DNA of 36,323 nt from assembly GCA_022778785.1 (NCBI GenBank), contig JALFSO010000084.1, positions 1 through 36,323 on the forward strand, given 5' to 3'. The position numbers and the translations under genes were made by a program. Below the pieces are notes generated by a model, which worked only from the letters and a program-made list of their open reading frames with translations, was not told the DNA's origin and made no database searches. Positions 30,430 through 36,323 of this stretch are shown here, piece after piece (the first letter of the stretch is position 1; each line of letters starts with the position of its first letter). The stretch comes from Dysosmobacter sp. (GTDB lineage Bacteria > Bacillota > Clostridia > Oscillospirales > Oscillospiraceae).

Positions 30430-32982
30430 ATGAAGGACTTCAACGAACGATACATCGCCGCCCGAAGAAAGGCCATCGCCCGGGATTTCCAGCGGCTGAA
30501 CCCAATGCAGCGCCAGGCGGCGCTGACCACCGAAGGGCCGCTGCTGCTGCTGGCCGGCGCGGGCAGCGGCAAGACCACGGTGCTGATCCAGCGGGTGTAC
30601 AATCTGCTGACCTACGGAAAGGGCAGCGACACGGACTATGTCCCGGCGGACGCCGCGGAGGAGGATCTGGCGTTTCTGGAGCGGTACGCCGCAGAGCCGG
30701 AGGAGACAGAGCGGGGGAGAATGATCTCCCTCTGCGCGGTGGACGTGCCCCGTCCCTGGGAGATTCTGGCCATCACCTTCACCAACAAGGCGGCGGGAGA
30801 ACTGAAGGAGCGTCTGGCCGCACGGCTGGGCCTCCGGGCCAACGACGTGTGGGCCTCCACCTTCCACTCTGCCTGCGTCCGCATCCTGCGGCGGGACATC
30901 GATAAGCTGGGCTTCGCCAAGGACTTCACCATCTACGACACCGACGACTCCAAGCGGGTCATCAAGGACGTGGTGAAGGAGCTGAAGCTGGAGGAGAAGT
31001 CCTTCCAGCCCCGGGAGGTGCTGAGCGTCATCAGCACCGCTAAGGACAAGTACGAGACGCCGGAGGACTTTCGGGACAACGAGGCCTCCAACGGCGACTG
31101 GCGTCTGGCCCGCATCGCTAAAATCTACGCCAGATACGAGGAGAAGCTTCAGGCGGCCAACGCCCTGGACTTCGACGACTTGATCTTCCACACCGTCACG
31201 CTGCTGAAGCGGTGCCCGGAGGTGCGGGAATACTATCAGAACAAGTTCCGCTACGTGCTGGTGGACGAGTATCAGGACACCAACCACCTCCAGTATCTGC
31301 TGACGACCCTGCTGGCGGGCGGGCGGAAGAACCTCTGCGTGGTGGGCGACGACGACCAGTCCATCTACCGGTTCCGGGGCGCCAACATCGAGAACATCCT
31401 CAGCTTCGAGCAGCAGTACGCCGGTGCCCGGGTCATCCGTCTGGAGCAGAACTACCGCTCCACCCAGAACATTCTGGACGCCGCCAACGACGTCATCAGA
31501 AACAATGAGGGCCGCAAGGGCAAGACCCTGTGGACGGAGAACGGCGAGGGCGAGAAGGTCCGGGTGCGGACGGTGTTCAGCGAGAGCGACGAGGCGGCCT
31601 TCGTGGTGGGGGACATCCTGACGGCCAGAAGCAAGGGACGGGCCTTCAAGGACGACGCCATCCTCTACCGCACCAACGCCCAGTCCAACGCACTGGAGTA
31701 CGCCATGAAGCGCAACGCCGTGCCCTATAAGATCGTGGGCGGCATGAAGTTCTTCGACCGGGCGGAGGTGAAGGACATGCTGGCCTATCTCTGCGTGCTG
31801 AACAATCCCCTGGACGACCTGCGGCTGCGGCGGATCATCAACGTCCCGGCCCGGGCCATCGGCAATACCACGGTGGAGAAGGTGCAGACGGTTGCCGCGG
31901 AGCAGGGCTTGTCCCTGTACGAGACCATACGGAACGCCGACCTGTTTCCGGAGCTGAAGGCTCCGGCGGCCAAGCTGCTGAAATTCGCGGACCTCATCGA
32001 CGGACTGCGGAAGCTGGGGGGCCAGTTGGCCCTGCCGGAGTTCTACGACGCCGTCTGCGACCGCACGGGCTACGTCCGGGCACTGGAGGAGAAGAACGAC
32101 ATCGAGAGCCGGGGCCGCATCGAGAACGTGCAGGAGCTGAAATCCAACATCCTGAGCTTTCTGGAGCATCAGCCGGAGGATCCGACCCTGTCCGGCTTCC
32201 TGAACGAGATCGCCCTGTACACGGATCTGGACTCCCTGGAGGGGGAGGATGACTGCGTTACCATGATGACCATGCACTCTGCCAAGGGTCTGGAATTCCC
32301 GGCGGTGTATGTGGTGGGTATGGAGGAAGGGCTGTTCCCCAACAGCGCCGCCGCCTACGACCATGAGGAGCTGGAGGAGGAGCGGCGGCTGTGCTACGTG
32401 GCCATGACCCGCGCCAAGGAGCAGCTGACCCTCACCAACGCCCGCCAGCGGATGCTGTACGGCCGTACCACAACCAGCCTGCCCTCCCGCTTTCTGGAGG
32501 AGATCCCGGAGGACAAGCTGGAGTGGGAGGGAAAAGAGCAGCCCCAGCCCACCGGCGCCTGGGGAGAGGACGGAAGCTGGGACACCGGCTGGGGCGGCGG
32601 ACGCGCCCGCACCACCGGCTACGGCACCTGGGAGACCGGCGCGGCGAGAACGCCCCGGCCCGCATCCCAGGGGGACAGCTGGGTATCCGCCCGGTCCGCC
32701 GGGACCTGGAGCAGCAACGGCGTCCACTCCTACCGGCCCACGGAGCAGCCTCGTCCCGTCCGGAAGACGGCGGCCTCCGCCGCCCGGCCCACGCCCTCCG
32801 CAGGACCCAGCCTCCATTTGGAGTGCGGGGACGCGGTGCAGCACGACGCCTTCGGCAAGGGCGAGGTGCTGTCCGTCCAGCCCATGTCCGGCGACGCCCT
32901 GGTGTCCATCCAGTTTGAGGGGGAGGAGAAGCCCCGCCGCCTGATGCTGAAATACGCCGGGACGCACATGAAGAAGCTGTAA
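30430..32982 (+). CDS. pcrA: UvrD/PcrA-type superfamily 1 DNA helicase
   Basis: An 850-residue 3'-5' helicase for repair, replication restart and removal of recombinase filaments. Motifs in order: Q-motif LNPMQRQAA near 25, Walker A GAGSGKTT at 43-50, AITFTNKAAGELKER, Walker B DEYQDTN near 280, QNYRSTQNIL near 340, TMHSAKGLEFPAVYVVGMEE near 615 and VAMTRAKEQL near 657. A low-complexity Gly/Trp/Thr linker (about 690-790) leads to the C-terminal Tudor-like domain that contacts RNA polymerase in PcrA. An acidic insertion after the first motif (about 65-105) is extra relative to Bacillus PcrA. The ribosome site is modest (GGGTGA). Monocistronic, ending in a strong hairpin. Confidence 0.95.
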   Translation: MKDFNERYIAARRKAIARDFQRLNPMQRQAALTTEGPLLLLAGAGSGKTTVLIQRVYNLLTYGKGSDTDYVPADAAEEDLAFLERYAAEPEETERGRMISLCAVDVPRPWEILAITFTNKAAGELKERLAARLGLRANDVWASTFHSACVRILRRDIDKLGFAKDFTIYDTDDSKRVIKDVVKELKLEEKSFQPREVLSVISTAKDKYETPEDFRDNEASNGDWRLARIAKIYARYEEKLQAANALDFDDLIFHTVTLLKRCPEVREYYQNKFRYVLVDEYQDTNHLQYLLTTLLAGGRKNLCVVGDDDQSIYRFRGANIENILSFEQQYAGARVIRLEQNYRSTQNILDAANDVIRNNEGRKGKTLWTENGEGEKVRVRTVFSESDEAAFVVGDILTARSKGRAFKDDAILYRTNAQSNALEYAMKRNAVPYKIVGGMKFFDRAEVKDMLAYLCVLNNPLDDLRLRRIINVPARAIGNTTVEKVQTVAAEQGLSLYETIRNADLFPELKAPAAKLLKFADLIDGLRKLGGQLALPEFYDAVCDRTGYVRALEEKNDIESRGRIENVQELKSNILSFLEHQPEDPTLSGFLNEIALYTDLDSLEGEDDCVTMMTMHSAKGLEFPAVYVVGMEEGLFPNSAAAYDHEELEEERRLCYVAMTRAKEQLTLTNARQRMLYGRTTTSLPSRFLEEIPEDKLEWEGKEQPQPTGAWGEDGSWDTGWGGGRARTTGYGTWETGAARTPRPASQGDSWVSARSAGTWSSNGVHSYRPTEQPRPVRKTAASAARPTPSAGPSLHLECGDAVQHDAFGKGEVLSVQPMSGDALVSIQFEGEEKPRRLMLKYAGTHMKKL

Positions 32983-32999
32983 GCTCTGTTGAAAAAAAG

Positions 33000-33034
33000 A
33001 CCAGCGGCGCCGGAAATTTTCCGGCGCCGCTGGT
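33000..33034. terminator. bidirectional terminator
   Basis: ACCAGCGGCGCCGGAAA pairs with TTTCCGGCGCCGCTGGT around 33000-33034. The minus strand has a long T run after it (33000-32992 area), so it ends the XRE gene best; it also ends pcrA. Confidence 0.9.
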
Positions 33035-33042
33035 TTCCGTAT

Positions 33043-33537
33043 TTATGTTCTGTCTGATTGTTTTTCCAGCAGACGGAGGATCTTCGCCTGTGCGGCGAGG
33101 ATCACGGCCGCAATGACGCTGGCCGCCCAGATGGGGAAAGCGTCGCCCCAGTAGAAGCGGAACACCACACCATGTCCATCGCTGCCGGCACCGCTGCCGG
33201 ACCGGAGGCCCCACAGCAGTCCCATAACCAGGACCAGCTGGGACAGGACGGTACAGAGCCAGATCAGAAAGTCCTCGTTCAGAAGCTCCTCGTATTTCCA
33301 GCCCTGCTTCTCGCTGCCCTGAGGCTTTCCATAGATCAGCTGCTCCACGGGAACGGACAGCGCCTCCGCCAGCAGTTTCAGGCTGTCGATATCCGGCATC
33401 GATTTTCCGACCTCCCAGTTGGAGATGGTCTGCCGGGTGACATGGAGCCGGGAGGCCAGCGCCTCCTGGGACAGTCCGGCGGCTTTCCGGGCGGCGGAGA
33501 TACTGATTCCAACGGTATTGGATTTCTTGAAATTCAT
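33043..33537 (-). CDS. XRE-type regulator with two C-terminal membrane helices
   Basis: A 164-residue protein. Residues 10-66 form a helix-turn-helix of the XRE/Cro type (ISAARKAAGLSQEALASRL, then VTRQTISNWEVGKSMPDIDS, typical of Firmicute regulators). After a short linker come two hydrophobic helices (FLIWLCTVLSQLVLVMGLLW and IWAASVIAAVILAA), so it is a membrane-anchored DNA-binding protein. Signal and targets are unknown. ATG 33537 is chosen for AGGAGGG upstream; the longer frame to 33630 overlaps the neighbouring gene. It is last in the minus-strand group after the pentapeptide gene, 76 bases away. Confidence 0.88.
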   Translation of the reverse strand: MNFKKSNTVGISISAARKAAGLSQEALASRLHVTRQTISNWEVGKSMPDIDSLKLLAEALSVPVEQLIYGKPQGSEKQGWKYEELLNEDFLIWLCTVLSQLVLVMGLLWGLRSGSGAGSDGHGVVFRFYWGDAFPIWAASVIAAVILAAQAKILRLLEKQSDRT

Positions 33538-33613
33538 AAAGCACCCTCCTGTCCTTGCATGAGAAGACCGTACCACAGAGGGCCTTTGCAGGCAAGCAAA
33601 GAAGCTTTGCCCC

Positions 33614-34228
33614 TCAGTCCTCCACCTCAATGCCCAGGATCCGGGCCACCACGGCGGCCTGGGAGGCGGCGATCTTCGCGCCCTTCAGCTCCCCGCAGCC
33701 CTCCGTCAGGACGATCCGGTCCAGGGTGCAGGAGGTCAGGTCCATGCCCTTCAGGCTGCTGCGGCACAGCTCCGCGCCGGTGAGGTCTGTAGCGGACCAC
33801 TCGGTGGCGGTGAGCTTCATCTCCGTCAGGGAGGCTTCCTTCAGATCGCAGCCGCAGGCGAAGGCGCGGTCCCACACGCTGCCGGAGAAATTGGCGTACC
33901 GGAACAGGGAGCGGTCCAGCACGGACTCCCGGATCCGGGCGCGGCGAAAATCGCAGCCGTCGGCCTTACAGCCCTCCAACCGGGTGCTCTTCCAGAAGCT
34001 GGCGGTGAACCGGCAGGACTGGAACTCGCACTCCTGGAAGATGCAGTCGTAAAAGGCGGCGCCGGAGAAGTCGCAGTTTACAAACCGGCAGGACTGGAAG
34101 ATGACCCGCCGGCAGTCCAGCTCCGAAAAGTCCAGGCCCTCCACCGTCTCATGGGTAAAGCGGCGTCCGCCCAGAACACCGGGCTCCTCCAGGGCCTCGG
34201 TCAGGGCGTTTTTCAGTTGATCGCTCAT
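33614..34228 (-). CDS. pentapeptide repeat protein
   Basis: A 204-residue protein made mainly of pentapeptide repeats from about residue 25 to 185, seen as CRFVNCDFSGAAFYDCIFQE and repeated A(D/N/S)(F/L)xx units with F, L or C at the centre. This builds a right-handed square beta-helix. Some family members mimic DNA and protect gyrase from quinolones, but most have no known role and this protein has no further mark of the Qnr type. Cysteine content is notable. ATG 34228 has AAGGAG eight bases upstream and overlaps the HAD gene stop by four bases (ATGA), so translation is coupled. Confidence 0.9.
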   Translation of the reverse strand: MSDQLKNALTEALEEPGVLGGRRFTHETVEGLDFSELDCRRVIFQSCRFVNCDFSGAAFYDCIFQECEFQSCRFTASFWKSTRLEGCKADGCDFRRARIRESVLDRSLFRYANFSGSVWDRAFACGCDLKEASLTEMKLTATEWSATDLTGAELCRSSLKGMDLTSCTLDRIVLTEGCGELKGAKIAASQAAVVARILGIEVED

Positions 34229-34878
34229 TTTTGTTTCTCCTTTCGTTCCGGCATCCACAGCAGTTCCTCAAAGGACTTGATATACACGTCGCAGAAGCCG
34301 CGCATCTCTTTTTCATCCTGGGCAAAGTAGGGATCGTAGACGCCCACGGTCCGCATCCGGGCGGCACGGGCGCCCTTGCAGGCGGCCAGACTGTCGTCAA
34401 ACACGGTGCATTCCTCCGGCGCCGCGCCGGTTTCCCGGGCGGCGGTGAGCCAGATCTCCGGCTCCTTTTTCTCCAGCTGCAGCTCCTGGGCGAAGATGAC
34501 CCGCTCAAAGTACTTCTCCAGATCCAGATGCCGCAGGGCGGTGCGGCAGTGCTCCGGCACGGCGGAGGTCACCACGGCCATCCGGCGGCCCTCTGCCTTA
34601 CACTGCTTCAGATACGCCCGGACGCCGGGCTTGATGGCCACCTTTCCGTACATTCCCTCCGCCAGGTCCATCCACTCCGCCATGATCTCTTCGCAGGATT
34701 CGCTGAGATGGCAGAACTCCTTGGTGAACTTTGCCGCCAGCGGGAAGATGGTATGGGCCACGCCCTCGTAGTAGGCGTGGGTATAGGGCATGCCCCGCCG
34801 GGCCAGAAAGGTCCGGTCCACGTCCTTCCAGATGCCGTTGGAGTCCGTGAGGGTGCCGTCCATATCGAACAGAAGCAT
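34225..34878 (-). CDS. HAD superfamily phosphatase (phosphoglycolate phosphatase-like)
   Basis: A 217-residue cytoplasmic haloacid-dehalogenase-type hydrolase. Motif I is DMDGTLTD with the nucleophile D5 and acid D7, motif II is VVTSAV, the lysine of motif III lies in LEKKEPEIW, and motif IV is the acidic pair in VFDDSLAACKGARAA. The helical cap between motifs I and II (about 15-85) places it in subfamily I, like beta-phosphoglucomutase and phosphoglycolate phosphatases; the substrate is unknown. AAGGAGA lies six bases before ATG 34878. First gene of the group with the pentapeptide and XRE genes; no clear promoter was found in the divergent gap. Confidence 0.92.
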   Translation of the reverse strand: MLLFDMDGTLTDSNGIWKDVDRTFLARRGMPYTHAYYEGVAHTIFPLAAKFTKEFCHLSESCEEIMAEWMDLAEGMYGKVAIKPGVRAYLKQCKAEGRRMAVVTSAVPEHCRTALRHLDLEKYFERVIFAQELQLEKKEPEIWLTAARETGAAPEECTVFDDSLAACKGARAARMRTVGVYDPYFAQDEKEMRGFCDVYIKSFEELLWMPERKEKQK

Positions 34879-34936
34879 ACGCTGTCTCCTTCCCGGGGCC
34901 GCGCCTGTATCGCGGCCTAAAAATTGTCAAAAGGGC

Positions 34937-34965
34937 TTGCCATTTTCTGCGCCCGGTGCTATATT
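34937..34965 (+). promoter_or_regulatory. promoter of the DMT transporter gene
   Basis: TTGCCA (34937-34942), a 17-bp spacer and TATATT (34960-34965), 85 bases before the start at 35050. Confidence 0.65.
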
Positions 34966-35049
34966 TTTAAAATATGTGCCTGCTTTGCCGAAAACGGCGG
35001 AAGCGCCCACATCTGATTCTATCATCTTTTTATGTTTGGAGCAAGGACC

Positions 35050-35967
35050 ATGAGACAAAATGGAATGCGGCAGAATTTCTGTGCCGTTATGGCGGCGTTT
35101 ATCTGGGGCACGGCCTTCGTGGCCCAGAGCATGGGCGCGGAACATGTGGACGCCTTCACCTACAGTACCTCCCGTTTTTTTGTAGGCTTTCTGGCCCTGC
35201 TGGCCATCTGCGTCTTTCTGCGTAGGACCCGGAAGGAGGCCGCGAAGCGCAGCGGCCCGGCCTATTGGAAGACCCTGCTGATCGGAGGCTTCTGGTGCGG
35301 CTTGGCCATGGCCGCGGGCTCCAACCTCCAGCAGAAGGGCATTGAGACCACCTCTCCCGGTAAAGCGGGCTTCATCACGGCACTGTATATCGTCATCGTG
35401 CCCATTATCGGGATTTTTCTGCGCAGAAGAGCCTCCTGGACGGTGTGGTTCAGCGTGGCTCTGGCGGTGGTGGGCCTGTACTTCCTGTGCATCCAGGAGG
35501 ACATTCTCTCCATCGCGGAGGGGGACTTCCTCATCATCCTGTGCGCTTTCTGCTTCGCCGGACAGATCCTGCTCATCGACCACTTCGCCATGCAGGTGAA
35601 TGGCATCGAGCTGTCCTGTGCGCAGCTGTTCTTTGTGATGCTGTTCTCCGCCGTGGGCATGGTGTTCTACGGCGAGTCCTCCTGGCAGGACATCCAGATG
35701 GCCGCCGGCTCCATCCTGTACGTGGGCATCTTCTCCAGCGCCGGCGGCTATACGCTCCAGATCCTGGCCCAGAAGGACTCCAACCCCACCGTCATCTCCC
35801 TGCTGCTGAGTCTGGAGTCCGTGTTCGCCACGCTGTCCGGCGCGGTGATCCTCCACACGCAGATGACCGGCCGGGAGTATCTGGGCTGCGTCCTGATGCT
35901 GGCGGCGGTGATCCTGGCGCAGATCCCGGTGCCCAGCCTGAAAAAGAGGCCGCTGAAAAAGGCGTAA
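35050..35967 (+). CDS. DMT superfamily (EamA domain) transporter
   Basis: A 305-residue membrane protein with ten helices in two EamA repeats. The first opens with AVMAAFIWGTAFVAQSMG and includes GIETTSPGKAGFITALYIVIVP; the second includes GDFLIILCAFCFAGQILLID and ends with LSLESVFATLSGAVIL followed by the family's GCVLMLAAVILAQ. Family members export or import amino acids, nucleotides or other metabolites; the substrate here is unknown. Two starts are possible: ATG 35032 or ATG 35050, the latter preceded by GGAGCAAGG. A hairpin follows directly and the gene is single. Confidence 0.92.
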   Translation: MRQNGMRQNFCAVMAAFIWGTAFVAQSMGAEHVDAFTYSTSRFFVGFLALLAICVFLRRTRKEAAKRSGPAYWKTLLIGGFWCGLAMAAGSNLQQKGIETTSPGKAGFITALYIVIVPIIGIFLRRRASWTVWFSVALAVVGLYFLCIQEDILSIAEGDFLIILCAFCFAGQILLIDHFAMQVNGIELSCAQLFFVMLFSAVGMVFYGESSWQDIQMAAGSILYVGIFSSAGGYTLQILAQKDSNPTVISLLLSLESVFATLSGAVILHTQMTGREYLGCVLMLAAVILAQIPVPSLKKRPLKKA

Positions 35968-35982
35968 TAAAAGAAATCAGTA

Positions 35983-36010
35983 TGAAGCGGGGACATTCGT
36001 CCCCGCTTCA
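35983..36010. terminator. hairpin after the DMT gene
   Basis: TGAAGCGGGGAC (35983-35994) and GTCCCCGCTTCA (35999-36010) form a perfect 12-bp stem with loop ATTC. No T run follows, so it may be a weak terminator or the first stem of the structured region to its right. Confidence 0.6.
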
Positions 36011-36323
36011 TCAGCTTGTCGAAAGACCCTGTCTGAAGGAAAAGAATTCCTTTATTGCAGGGGGAGTACGAGGGGGCAACCGGCGAAGCGCCGCCAGCGG
36101 CGGAAAAAGCGAACCGGTTGCGAGGAAGCGGCGCGATTCCCGGCCCAAAAGAGGCCGGAAATCGCAATGCCGCGACGGTGTCCGGGAGCCCCCTCGTGTT
36201 GGATCGAATGCCTGCAAAAAGCCTGTGTCAGCAGGCGTTTGCGCCGCGCAGCGGCAGCTTTTCGGCCCGCTGCGCGGGCAGAAAAGCGAGGCATTGTGAA
36301 GGCTGTCGAAAAAGTCCATCGGA
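36011..36323. ncRNA. large hairpin array at the window edge, candidate structured RNA or repeat
   Basis: No plausible gene lies here. ACGAGGGGGC (36068-36077) pairs perfectly with GCCCCCTCGT (36188-36197) and encloses AACCGG/CCGGTT (36078-36119, with CCGCC/GGCGG inside) and a long stem GCGGC..GCGATT..CCGGCC with GGCCGG..AATCGC..GCCGC (36128-36173). Further right are AATGCCTGC/GCAGGCGTT (36207-36239), GCCGC/GCGGC (36243-36255) and GCTTTT..GCCCGC/GCGGGC..AAAAGC (36257-36287). TGTCGAAA occurs at both borders (36017-36024, 36304-36311). Strand is unknown and the right end may lie outside. Confidence 0.5.

Noticed and set aside
30409-32967. 852-residue open frame on the minus strand
   Set aside because: It is antisense to pcrA, whose helicase motifs are unmistakable; long antisense frames are expected at this GC content.
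33614-34228. Qnr-type quinolone protection protein
   Set aside because: Pentapeptide repeats alone are not enough; no Qnr-specific loops could be recognised.

Overview
The window looks like a stretch of core chromosome from a GC-rich, anaerobic gut-type Firmicute of the Oscillospiraceae (Oscillibacter/Dysosmobacter/Flavonifractor-like). The basis is strong AGGAGG-type ribosome binding sites, sigma-A promoters with 17-bp spacers, and Clostridia-typical families (YerC, DUF4317, M29 aminopeptidase, BlaI/M56 pairs, AI-2E permease, RodA). The genus is inference; no rRNA is present.

Layout. 1-616 is an AT-rich non-coding stretch with a consensus promoter, a tiny terminator and a 167-bp MITE-like element. 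617-1723 holds a chloramphenicol-acetyltransferase-like enzyme and a small helical-repeat protein. 1772-6276 (minus) is an ssnA-ygfK pair belonging to the purine/urate-associated set, preceded by an attenuator-like leader and interrupted by a structured intergenic repeat. 6592-9453 holds a lipoprotein and two tandem hemolysin III-type membrane proteins. 9542-9807 is a dense set of hairpins, including the second copy of the repeat. 9810-11611 (minus) is tsaE-tsaB-upp. 11908-17745 (plus) has rodA, an M29 aminopeptidase, a gamma-carbonic-anhydrase-like protein, a MATE exporter and an AI-2E-type permease. 17818-18522 (minus) is a DUF3298-like protein. 18687-20700 is yerC, a methyltransferase and hslO. 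20779-21288 carries five tRNA genes (Val, Asp, Phe, Gly, Cys). 21445-24258 holds prfC and a DUF4317 protein. 24326-28632 (minus) is a BlaI repressor plus an unusually long (1310 aa) M56 metallopeptidase, with two clear operators over the promoter. 28775-30043 (minus) is an ArsB/NhaD-like transporter with a compact multi-helix leader RNA. 30430-32982 is pcrA. 33043-34878 (minus) is HAD phosphatase, pentapeptide-repeat protein and XRE regulator. 35050-35967 is a DMT transporter, followed by a large structured non-coding region running off the window end.

Most proteins are housekeeping and unremarkable: tRNA t6A modification, pyrimidine salvage, cell elongation, redox chaperoning, translation termination and DNA repair. 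I see no defence island, prophage, CRISPR array or new multi-gene enzyme system. The unexplained content is mainly RNA-level: the ssnA leader with three competing hairpins, the transporter leader with five nested or adjacent helices, the intergenic repeat whose two copies show a compensatory base-pair change, and the large hairpin array at the right edge.
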